NCBI RefSeq assembly: GCF_902167145.1
Contig: NC_050104.1
Location: 1,240,001-1,304,000, forward strand
Direction: 5' to 3'
Source: Zea mays
Lineage: Eukaryota > Streptophyta > Magnoliopsida > Poales > Poaceae
Length of the DNA: 64,000 bases
Shown: in pieces, positions 23,215-32,606 of the stretch
How the letters are laid out: each line of letters starts with the position of its first letter
How positions within the stretch are numbered: position 1 is the first letter of the stretch
The notes under the pieces: generated by a model
Databases searched by the model: none
Seen by the model: the letters and a program-made list of their open reading frames with translations, nothing else
Told to the model about the DNA's origin: nothing
Position numbers and translations under genes: made by a program

Positions 23215-24732
23215 TCAATAAATGTGCTTCGACTCTGGCACAGTGCTATTGACTGTGCGAGCTTCGGACTCCTCTCTGAAATCCCTCTGAAGGTGATTGT
23301 GTTGACTCCCTTCTGGCTGCTGTCCTCGCTACGTCGGCGGTGGTGGTGGAGGGTGCTGCCAAGATGCTTGGGGTTGGCTTGCCAAAGCAACAGAAGCTGC
23401 GGGGTGGTTGCCTACATATTCTGGAATATAAGGCGAATGATACGAAGCAGTATGCATGACCTGATTCGACTGACTTTGTTGCGCAGCTGCTTCTGCTATC
23501 TCCTTCTGCTTCTGGATGGTAACGTGACACATCCTGGTGGTATGGCCCTTGTCTTCACCACAGAATAGGCAATAAATTTTTCTTGGCTGATCTCCAAACC
23601 TTCCCCCGAAGCCCCTGGTGCCTCTGCCCCTTGGCGTTGGCGGCCGAAAAGAACTTTGATGTTGGCCCGAAGCTTGTGAAGAGTATTGTGGCCTTTGCTG
23701 CTGACTCCCTCGATCATCAGTTTGAGCAGAGTTATGAATCGACCTAACGTGCCTCGGGTGAAATCTTCCTCCAAAGCCCCTGTTCATTTCAGAGAACCTG
23801 AATGCTTCCTCCCTTCTTTGGCGGAAGTCATTGTCAGCTCGAATGTATTCGTCCATCTTCTGGAGCAGCTTCTCCAACGTTTGTGGTGGTTTCCTGGCAA
23901 AGTACTGCACTGAAGGTCCCGGCCGAAGCCCCTTAATCATGGCCTCAATGACAATTTCATTGGGCACTGTTGGCGCTTGTGCCCTCAGATGCAGAAACCT
24001 TCGGACGTATGCCTGGAGGTATTCTTCGTGGTCCTGGGTACACTGAAATAAAGCTTGAGCAGTGACTGGCTTCGTCTGAAACCCTTGGAAGCTAGTTATC
24101 AGCATGTCCTTCAACTTCTGCCAAGAAGTGATTGTCCCTGGCCGAAGAGAAGAGTACCAGGTCTGAGCGACGCTCATGATGGCCATGACAAAAGATTTTG
24201 TCATGACTGCAGTATTACCACCATACGAAGATATGGTTGCTTCGTAACTCATCAAGAATTGTTTCGGGTCTGTATGACCGTCATACATGGGGAGCTGGGG
24301 TGGCTTGTAAGACTGGGGCCATGGTGTAGCTTGCAATTCTGTTGAGAGAGGAGAAGCATCATCGAAAGCAAAGTTTCCATGATGGAAATCTTCATACCAG
24401 TCGTCCTCATTGTGGAAGCCTTCCTGATGGAGCTCTCTGCGTGGAGGCCTTCGGCTCTGATCATCTTGAACAAGATGACGAACCTCTTCAGAAGCTTCGT
24501 CTATCTGTCTCTGAAGATCAGGTAGACGAGCCATCTTCTCCTTCTTGCGCTGCACCTGTTGCTGAAGGATCTCCAGGTTTTGGATCTCCTGATCCAGGTC
24601 ATCCTCCGGAGGTGTTGGACTAACAGCCTTCCTCTTCTGGCTTCGGGCCTCTCTAAGAGAAAGAACGTCCTGATTGGGATCCAGCGGTTGTAAAGTACCA
24701 GCCCCTGTCGCTGAAGCTTTTTTCGGCGGCAT
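23215..24732 (-). pseudogene. Gag pseudogene of element B, one nonsense codon near the end
   Basis: Reads from MPPKKAS at 24732 through 467 codons to a TAG at 23329-23331, where A has CAA. The same frame continues for about 37 more codons to a TGA at 23215-23217, matching the end of gag in A. Order: charged N-terminus with a coiled-coil-like segment (about residues 50-90), gag core near residues 165-260 (AQTWYSSLRPGTITSWQKL), a basic Arg/Gly-rich stretch, then a zinc knuckle near residue 400 with C-X2-C-X5-H-X4-C spacing, and a Gln/Pro-rich tail. Since only the tail is lost, this copy could still make capsid and nucleocapsid. No protease or reverse transcriptase follows. It is the best gag reference in the window. 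Confidence 0.88.
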
Positions 24733-24786
24733 GACGAAGGTGATGCTTGCCGAAAGTGTTCAAGACTCAGAAAATGGAAGTGAGTT

Positions 24787-24804
24787 AACCGGAGGTGGGC
24801 GCCA
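24787..24804 (-). other. Primer-binding site, element B
   Basis: On minus it reads TGGCGCCCACCTCCGGTT, one base inside the 5' LTR. It differs from A and C only at the last base. The following leader matches A. Confidence 0.8.
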
Positions 24805-24805
24805 A

Positions 24806-25491
24806 TGTTGGGGACTTGTTCTCAAATGCTATGAATCAAGAACAAGGCAACATAAAATGTTAAATATCAAAAGCCCTTCGTCCTTCAAATCATTATTTCC
24901 TTTCGGATATAACGAATTTAGGATGAAGGTCGTGAAGGATGTACCTTCATGGTCATGATAAAAAATGGAGAACATTCAAGCAAAATACAGAAAGTAACAT
25001 AATATCTGTAAACATTATTATTACTCTATTTTTATTCGTATTATTTGTGTAAACAAAGATAAATTACAAATGTACCTTCGGCTTGAAGGGAAGAAAATAC
25101 AGGTGTGGCACAAAAGTGAATGCCAAGTCAGCGTGAACAGTACGGGAGTACTGTTCATCTATTTATAGGCACGGGACACAGCCCATGTAAAATTACATTA
25201 ATGCCCTTTACATTTATCAATAACTTTATAGTAATTCTTCGAGGTCTAATTTGGACTTTCATCTTTAAGTCGGTTCCCCTTTTCTGCTGTCATGCCGAAG
25301 CTTTTCTGCGCATAGCTTCGTGATCATCTTATCCTTCGTCATGGTCGCCTTCTATCCTACTCAAGCTTTGTCTTGACCATACTCTTGTATACCCAAAACC
25401 CGATTCCGAAGATACCTGTTCGCATATTTCACTTGGAAAACATTGTCAAATCATGTTTTTGAGGACCTTCGGAAGCCGAAGGCCCGCAACA
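24806..25491 (-). repeat. Element B 5' LTR
   Basis: 686 bp, with the TATA box complement TATTTATA at 25160-25167 and hairpin at about 25134-25157. The outer end reads GCCCGCAACA, a substitution compared with GCCCCCAACA in the other LTR. Confidence 0.93.
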
Positions 25492-27032
25492 CTAGCCCAA
25501 TAACATCTTTATCCACTAGTTGTACTCTAATACCCTCGTGCGAATACAATGCCCTTGACATCTAGGAAACATCATTTTTAGTTTAAAAGGTGATCTATTG
25601 TTTTGAATTCTTTATATTCCTGCTTTTTAGCAACTGTATGGTGGAAAAAAGTGCCTTACAACCTTAACCTATGTTTGGAAAGTTCTCTCACGCAATTTGG
25701 CTAAATTTCCCATGGTCTTTATTTCATTTTGAGAAACGATGTGGCATAATGATGTGCGGTATTTTACTTGAGTGGACACAAATACCATCTAGGTATGCAT
25801 TAAATAGAGGGGATTTTAGGTATTTTGCTATCACAAAAGGTCATTTGCTAGCTTAATAATGTCTTCATCCTCTAGTTGTACTCTAATACTGTCTCGTGTG
25901 AATACAATGCCCTCAATATCATAGAAACGTCATTTGAGGTTTAAAAGGTGATATATTGTTTTGAATTCTTTATATTCCAACTTTTTTGCAACTGTATGGT
26001 GGAAAAAAGGTGCCTTACAACCTTAACCTATGTTTGGACAGTTCACTCACGTAATTTGGCTAAATTTCCATGGTCATTATTTTATTTTGAGAAACGATGT
26101 GGCATATTGATGTGTTTTGTTTTTCTTGAGTGGACATAAACACGACTAGGTATGCCTTGAATAGAGGGGATTATAGGAAACCTGGTATCACAAAAGGTCA
26201 TTAGCTAGCCCAATGACATCTTCATCCACTAGTTGTACTCTAATACCCTCTCGGGCCAATGCAATGCCCTTGACATCAAGGAAACGTCAGTTGTGGTTTA
26301 AAAGGTGATCTATTGAATTGAATTTTTTATATTGAAACTTTTTAGCAACTGTATGGTGGAAAAAAGGTGCCTTACAGCCTTGACTTATGTTTGGACAGTT
26401 CTCCCATGTAGTTTGGCAAAATTTTCATTGGTCTTTATTTGATTTTGAGAAACGATGTGGCAAATTGATGTGTGTGGTTTTACTTGAGTGGACATAATCA
26501 CCGTCTAAGTATGCCTTGAATAGAGGGGTTATAGGAAACCTGTTATCACAAAAGGTCATTAGCTAGCCCACTAACATGTTCATCCAGTAGTTGTATTCTA
26601 ATACCCTCTCGTGTGAATACAATGCCATTGACATAAGGGAAACATCATTTTTAGTTTAAAAGTTGATCTATTACTTCGAATTCTTTATATTCCTACATTT
26701 TAGCAACTATATGGTGGAAAAAGGTGTCATATAACCTTAATCTATGTTTGGACAGTTCTCTCACGCAATTTCGCTAAATTTCACATGGTCTTTATTATAT
26801 TTTGAGAAATGATGTGGCATAATGATGTGTGGTGTTTTACTTGAGTGGACAGAAAAGCCATCTAGGTGTGCCTAGAATAGAGGGGATTATAGGAAACCTA
26901 GTATCGCAAAAGATCATTAGCTACCCCAATAATGTCTTCATCCACTAGTTGTACTCTAAAACCCACTCGTGTGAATACAATGCCCTCAATATCATAGAAA
27001 CGACATTTGAGGTTTAAAAGGTGATATATTGT
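25492..27032 (+). repeat. TR-1 array between elements B and C
   Basis: About 4.3 units in plus orientation, starting with the CTAGC duplication of B. Variants such as ATAACATCTTTATCC and TATTCCTGCTTTTTAGC mirror 1500-1640. The last five bases, ATTGT, are the left target duplication of C. No gene is visible. Confidence 0.85.
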
Positions 27033-27614
27033 TGTTGGGGCCATGCTTCGTTGCGCCGAAGGTCTTGCGTGAAGAAGCAGCTTCGGCTGAAATCGTCCCC
27101 AGGAAATGGCCGAAGGTTCCTTTTTATAGAGCTTCGGCGTTACAAACCGACATAAAGATAGAATGACCTTTTTATCCATAGAGGTCTAAGATAATGTTGT
27201 AAACTTTTGTAAAGGGCATAATTGTAATTCATCACAGGCTGCGTCCTGTGTCTATAAATAGATGAACAGTACCCCCGTACTGTACACATGAACCTGTCAT
27301 TTGCCTTCACATCACACTTGTATTCTTCAAGACCGAAGGTACATTTGTAATTTGGAGTCATTTACATTCGTTTATAATAATAAAAATGGAGATGATTTTA
27401 TGATAACATTTAAGTATTTTCATATCTCATGATTTATATGAATGCTTCGTTCCTCATTGTCACGCTTACGAAGCTACGTCCTTCGTAACCTTCGTCCGAG
27501 ATGCTTTATATCCCAAAGGGATATAATGTTATGGAGGACGAAGGACTTTTACACTTAACATTTTCTATGTTGCCTTGTTCTTAATTCTTAGCATTTGAGA
27601 ACAAGTCCCCAACA
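27033..27614 (+). repeat. Element C 5' LTR
   Basis: 582 bp from TGTTGGGGCC to CCCCAACA. The only difference seen from the 3' copy is A versus G at about 27224 (AATTCATCAC versus AATTCGTCAC). CTTGTTCTTAATTCTTAGC near the end is shared with A. Confidence 0.95.
27256..27289 (+). promoter_or_regulatory. Element C LTR TATA box with adjacent hairpin
   Basis: CTATAAATAGATGAACAGTAC is followed by the loop CCCC and GTACTGTAC. The stem is at least 7 bp (ACAGTAC/GTACTGT). It sits at the same place as in A, B and D, although the sequence upstream differs. Confidence 0.7.
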
Positions 27615-27615
27615 T

Positions 27616-27633
27616 TGGCGCCCACCTCCGGTG
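27616..27633 (+). other. Primer-binding site, element C
   Basis: TGGCGCCCACCTCCGGTG, identical to A. The next 22 bp of leader are also identical to A, up to the TTTTTGAG box, after which C moves straight to the pol start. Confidence 0.8.
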
Positions 27634-27657
27634 AACTCACTTCCACTTTTTGAGCTG

Positions 27658-30600
27658 ATGGCTTCGTTCAACAACCGAGCTGGAGCTGCTTCGGACCCGA
27701 AGCTGGTGCTACCGATCACAGGTGGCTCGTCCTCAGAGCCAGCTAACAAGAAACAGAAGAAGGAAGCACAGAGGAGGGTACAGCATGTTGGGGTGCAAGG
27801 ACCCTTCATCAAGACAAGATGGTCTCACATTCCTATTACCTTCTCCCAAGAGGACCTTCAGCTCAAAGATTACCCACACAACGATGCCATGGTTATCTCT
27901 TGTGTTATCAAAGGATTTCTGGTCCACAATGTCTTGGTTGACACAGGCAGTGCAGCTGACATCATATTTGCTAAAGCCTTCAGACAAATGCAAGAGCCAG
28001 AAGATAAGATTCATGATGCTACACATCCTCTCTGTGGCTTCGGAGGAAGACAGATTGTAGCACTGGGCAAGATCACCATGTCAGTGACCTTCGGATTCAT
28101 CAACAACACTAGAACTGAGCAAGTTGTGTTTGACATTGTTGACATGGAATATCCTTACAATGCAATTGTTGGTCGTGGTACTCTTAATGCCTTCGAAGCA
28201 ATCCTTCATCCTGCTTATCTTTGCATGAAGATACCTTCGGAACAGGGACCCATTGCTATCCATGGAAGTCAGGAAGCCGCAAGAAGGGCCGAAGGTAACT
28301 GGACTGACTCCAAAGCAATCCATAATATAGATGGAGCCGAAGCTTGTGAACAGTACAAATTCAGAAGGGAGAAGGCAGCTTCAGCAGATCAGCCGAAGCC
28401 CATGCTATTGTGTGAGGACATAGCAGAGCAGAAGGTGCTGTTGGGCTCGCAATTATCTGGAGACCAGGAGAAAACCTTGATAAGGTTTTTATTCAACAAC
28501 AAAGATGTTTTTGCATGGTCGGCTAATGATCTCTGTGGAGTAAATCGGGATGTTATTGAACATTCGCTCAATGTTGACCCATCCTTCAGACCCCGAAAGC
28601 AGAGGCTTCGGAAAATGTCTGATGACAAGGCCGAAGGGGCTCGCAATGAAGTAAAAAGACTCCTCAGTGCAGGAGTTATCAGAGAAGTGAAGTATCCAGA
28701 GTGGCTAGCTAACACTGTTATGGTGAAGAAGGCCAATGGCAAGTGGAGAATGTGTATCGATTTCACAGATCTCAACAAGGCTTGTCCGAAGGACGAATTC
28801 CCGTTGCCAAGGATAGACTCTCTAGTCGATGCAGCAGCTTCTTCAGAGCTCATGAGTCTCTTGGACTGTTACTCAGGATATCATCAAATCTGGATGAAAA
28901 AGGAAGATGAGCCGAAAACTAGCTTCATAACTCCAAGTGGCACGTATTGCTATCTTCGGATGCCTGAAGGGCTCAAAAACGCTGGAGGAAGTTTCAGCAG
29001 AATGACTGCGAAGGTTCTTCAGTCTCAAATAGGCAGAAATGTGTTGACCTATGTTGATGACATTATCGTCAAAAGCACGAAGCAGGAAAATCATATTGCT
29101 GATCTGTAGGAGACCTTCGCCAGCTTCAGACAAGCTGGTTTGAAGCTGAATCCAGAGAAATGTGTCTTCGGAGTAAAGAAGGGTAAATTTCTTGGATGCT
29201 TGGTTTCAACAAAGGGAATCGAAGCTAATCCAAATAAAATCGAAGCTATACTTCGAATGGAGCCACCAACTACAAGAAAAGGGGCCCAAAGATTGACAGG
29301 AAGGCTGGCATCACTCAACAGATTTATATCCAGATCAGCAGAAAGAAACTTACCATTTTTCGAGGTGCTGAAGTCAGCCGAAGTCTTTCAATGGGGCCCA
29401 AGTCAACAAAAAGCCTTCGAAGAGTTGAAGCAATACTTGATAGATCTCACAACATTAACTCCACCAACGCCAGGGGCTCCTCTGTTGTTATATGTGGCAG
29501 CTTCGCACTCAGCAGTAAGTGCGGCACTTGTCCAGGAGAAGCTTGATGGCCAGCTCAAGAAGCAAGTCCCAGTGTATTTTGTATCTGAGGTCCTTAGTGT
29601 CTCAAAGAAAAATTATACAGAGCTGGAGAAGGTATTATATGCCGTTTTAATGGCATCCAGGAAGCTTCGGCATTATTTTCAGGCATACAATATCATTGTT
29701 CCTTCTTCGCAGCCGTTGAAGGATATAATGAGAAATAGAGAAGCTACTGGACGGATTGGGAAATGGGCTGCAGAGCTCAACGAATTTTACATTGATTATG
29801 TGCATAGATCTTCGATCCAGTCTCAAGCATTGGCAGATTTCATTGCCGACTGGACGCCAGGGGCTCAGGATGAAGAAGCAAATAAAGATGCCGAGGTGTG
29901 GACAGTATTTTGTGATGGATCTTGGGGAATCTTCGGAGCAGGTGCAGCTGCTGTGTTGGTTTCACCATCAAAGGTCGAAACTTGTTATGCAGCAAGACTT
30001 GATTTCAGCTGCACAAACAATATTGCTGAGTACGAAGCCCTGCTTCTGGGCCTTCGGAAATTAAAGGCAATGGGAATCAGAAGGGCAATTCTTAAAACTG
30101 ATTCCCAGGTGGTTTCGGGTCATGTTGACAAAAGTTGCAAGGCTAAAGATCCGAAGCTTGAAAAATACCTAGATACGGTCCGAAGGATCGAAGCATCCTT
30201 CGAAGGATTCTCTGTCAAGAATATCCCTCGAGGACAAAATGAGCATGCTGATTTGCTAGCTAAGTCTGCGGCACAGGGGCTGCCGTTACCTTCGGATGTG
30301 TTCTTCGAAACAATAAAGGCACCTTCAGTGGAGCTCCTTGAAAGAGCAGTCCTCAACATATCTCCTGTTTACAGCGAAGATTGGAGAACTGAAATAATCT
30401 CTTACCTTCAGGGTAAGTTCCTTTCAGATGACGAAGCTTACAATAAAAGAGTAGAGGCAAGAGCTCGTCCATATGTCATGATAGAAGGGGAATTATACAA
30501 ACATGGAGTTTGCGCTCCGCTGCTCAAGTGCTTATCTAGAGCCGAAGGTATAGAGTTGATGAAAGAGATACATGCAGGCCTGTGTGGATCCCACATCGGA

Positions 30601-31611
30601 TCCAGGCCGTTACTTGGAAAAGTGTTCCGCCAAGGTTTTTATTGGCCGAAGGCAGCTTCGGATGCAGCGGAGTTAGTCCAAAAGTGCGAAGGTTGTCAAA
30701 AATGTGCAAGAGATCAAAAGCAACCTTCGTCTTTGACACAGCTGATACAACCCATCTGGCCATTGCAAAGATGGGGCCTTGACTTGTTGGGTCCATTACC
30801 ACCGGCCCAAGGGAATCTAAAATATGTTGTAGTAGCTGTGGAGTATTTTTCCAAATGGATTGAGGCGAGGCCATTAGCTACAATAACTTCGGCCACTGTC
30901 CAAAAGTTTTTCTGGCAGAACATTGTCTGTCGCTTCGGAGTACCGAAGGCCATCACTGTAGACAATGGAACGCAGTTTGACTCCGAAGCTTTCAGAAACT
31001 TTTGTGATCAAATTGGAACGAAGATCCATTTTGCATCAGTCAGGCATCCGGAGTCGAATGGGCTTGTTGAAAGGGCCAACGGCATTATAATGACAGGAAT
31101 AATGAAGCTAATCTTCAATCAACCCAGGGGAAAGTGGCCAGACCAGTTAACCAAAGTGGTGTGGAGCCACAATACAACAGCATCAAGATCTACAGGCTTT
31201 ACCCCATTCAAGTTATTATTCGGAGACGAAGCAATAACCCCGGAAGAAGCCAAAGCTGGATCAATAAGAGTAGTAGCTTCGGCAGAATCAGGTCCCGAAG
31301 ATGCTTGCCTTGTGGAAAAGGATGCTTTAGAAGGGATCAGGCTTCAGGCCGTGGAGAATATCAATAAATATCAGGCTGAAACAGTTAAATGGCGAGATAG
31401 AAAAGTCCGGTTAAAAAATATTGAGCCGGGACACTTGGTGCTTCGGAGAGTGGCTAACCCAGATACAGTGGGTAAGCTACAGTTGAAATGGGAAGGACCA
31501 TTCTTAGTAGTATCTTCGTCAAGGCCTGGATCGTACAGATTGAAGGACATGGATGGCAACGAAATTCCAAGGTCTTGGAATGCGGATGAGCTTCGGCGAT
31601 ACTATGTATAA
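27658..31611 (+). pseudogene. Pol polyprotein of element C (protease, RT, RNase H, integrase), one in-frame stop
   Basis: 1318 codons from ATG 27658, the first Met after the leader in the pol frame. Aspartic protease D95-T-G-S. Reverse transcriptase with Y465-V-D-D. A TAG at 29107-29109 (codon 484) interrupts reverse transcriptase 16 codons later; CAG is the likely earlier codon, and the frame is unchanged on both sides. RNase H residues D753 (in CDGS), E791, D815 and D865. Integrase zinc finger H972, H979, C1010, C1013; catalytic D1042, D1102 and E1138, the last pair with exact 35-residue spacing. The C-terminal part has a KWEGPF motif. Order RT-RNase H-integrase is that of Ty3/gypsy. Gag is absent: only 43 bp separate the LTR from this start. 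The Met start may be original to a pol-only design or may result from a gag deletion. Copying would need Gag from elsewhere. Confidence 0.88.
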
Positions 31612-31810
31612 CATGATGTAATTTTTTATGTTTTTTCTTTTCTTTTTCATGGCACCCTTTTCCTTTCCGAAGGGGGAGAAAGGTTTTTAATGGGGCCATC
31701 ATGTGTAATTTCCTTTTTTTAGTCTTATAAGAGCAAAATCCCCCAAAAAATGTAAATGTAACAGCTGAGAACGCACCATCGAGTGCAGGAACTGAAAAAG
31801 AAAAAAGAGA

Positions 31811-32108
31811 AGAAGCTCCAAAGACGTCCCTAAGGGGATGCAGAGCTCTCAGCGAAAAGTCAACGCTGGTACCGTCTAAGTAAAAGACGAAGAAGCTCCA
31901 AAGACGTTCCTAAGGGAATGCAGAGCTTATACCGCCTAAGTAAAAGGCGAAGAAACTCCAAAGACGTTCCTAAGGGAATGCAGAGTTTATACCGCCTAAG
32001 TAAAAGGCGAAGAAACTCCAAAGACGTTCCTAAGGGAATGCAGAGTTTATACCGTCTAAGTAAAAGACGAGGAAGCTCCAAAGTCGTTCCTAAGGGAATG
32101 CAGAGCTG
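31811..32108 (+). repeat. 60-bp tandem hairpin repeat, five copies, element C
   Basis: Units start at 31811, 31891, 31951, 32011 and 32071; the last four are 60 bp apart. Each has TTCC-TAAG-GGAA, and the joins have CGTCT-AAGTAAA-AGACG. Copies two and three of the latter read CGCCT-AAGTAAA-AGGCG, so both sides of the stem changed together. The array lies at the same place as the 64-bp arrays of A and B. Confidence 0.9.
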
Positions 32109-32405
32109 ATGTGTGGTTGATTCCAAGGAAATAATGGTTGAGTGTGGCTTCGGTTATATGTTTTGGACATTCATTCGCACATCACATTACATCATAGCAT
32201 TTGCATTCATAAGCATTCATTCATGGCATCTGTGTTACTAAGTGGTTGCTTCGGCAAAAAGGAGAAGTATTCTTTTATGTTTTGGAGTGTACAAAAAAGA
32301 AAAGCTTCGGCAGAAAGAAGAAGTAGTCTTTTATGTTTTGTACAAAAAAGCAAAGCTTCCGCAGAAAGAAGAAGCAGTCTTTAATGCTTCGTTGTGTACG
32401 AAAAG

Positions 32406-32423
32406 AAGGGAAGGTGTTTTTCG
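32406..32423 (+). repeat. Cassette-flanking direct repeat, element C inner copy
   Basis: AAGGGAAGGTGTTTTTCG, with the second copy CAGGGAAGGTGTTTTTTG at 35824-35841. They bracket the antisense gene as in A and B. Confidence 0.7.
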
Positions 32424-32606
32424 CCTTCGGCTCAAAATATTGATTTCGTCCACATCAAAGCGTCTTAATAAAAGGGTAAGGATATATTACAAGGTATGTA
32501 CAAAGTTCCTTGAGAACGGTTTAATTGTATTTACAACAAGTTGTTACAAATTTTCTAGCCTACTACTACTAATCTTCTTCAGGCTCCCGCTTCGGCGGCA
32601 TATTCT

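Larger units (their letters stand above)
18038..25491 (-). mobile_element. Element B: gag-only Zeon-like LTR retrotransposon, inverted
   Basis: A 7454-bp element with 686-bp LTRs and target-site duplication CTAGC (18033-18037 and 25492-25496). Sense is the minus strand: 5' LTR at 24806-25491, gag 24732-23215, antisense gene on plus 19019-22201, 3' LTR 18038-18723. No pol domain is present. About 10 of 686 LTR positions differ by eye, slightly fewer than in A. The layout is the same as A, but each element has its own stop codons. Confidence 0.87.
31612..32606 (+). other. Inter-gene region of element C
   Basis: It lies between the pol stop and the antisense stop. It holds the 60-bp hairpin array, a CATTCAT/CATCAC simple stretch at about 32165-32225, three diverged copies of an about 55-bp AAAGCTTCGGCAGAAAGAAG-type unit at about 32250-32400, and the flanking direct repeat at 32406-32423. 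Short ORFs over these repeats look incidental. Confidence 0.7.

Noticed and set aside
27615..27657. A hidden gag in element C
   Set aside because: Only 43 bp lie between LTR and pol start, and no gag core or zinc knuckle is found in any frame of the element.
27733..28853. Minus-strand frames of 80-154 codons opposite pol
   Set aside because: They are shadows of the pol frame, with no recognisable domain, and are not kept as a set.
29107..29109. TAG in pol of element C as a programmed readthrough site
   Set aside because: It lies inside reverse transcriptase, 16 codons after YVDD, not at a gene boundary, and a single C-to-T change from CAG explains it.
31860..32126. 88-codon repetitive frame on minus in element C
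   Set aside because: It is the 60-bp tandem repeat read through; the unit length is a multiple of three.
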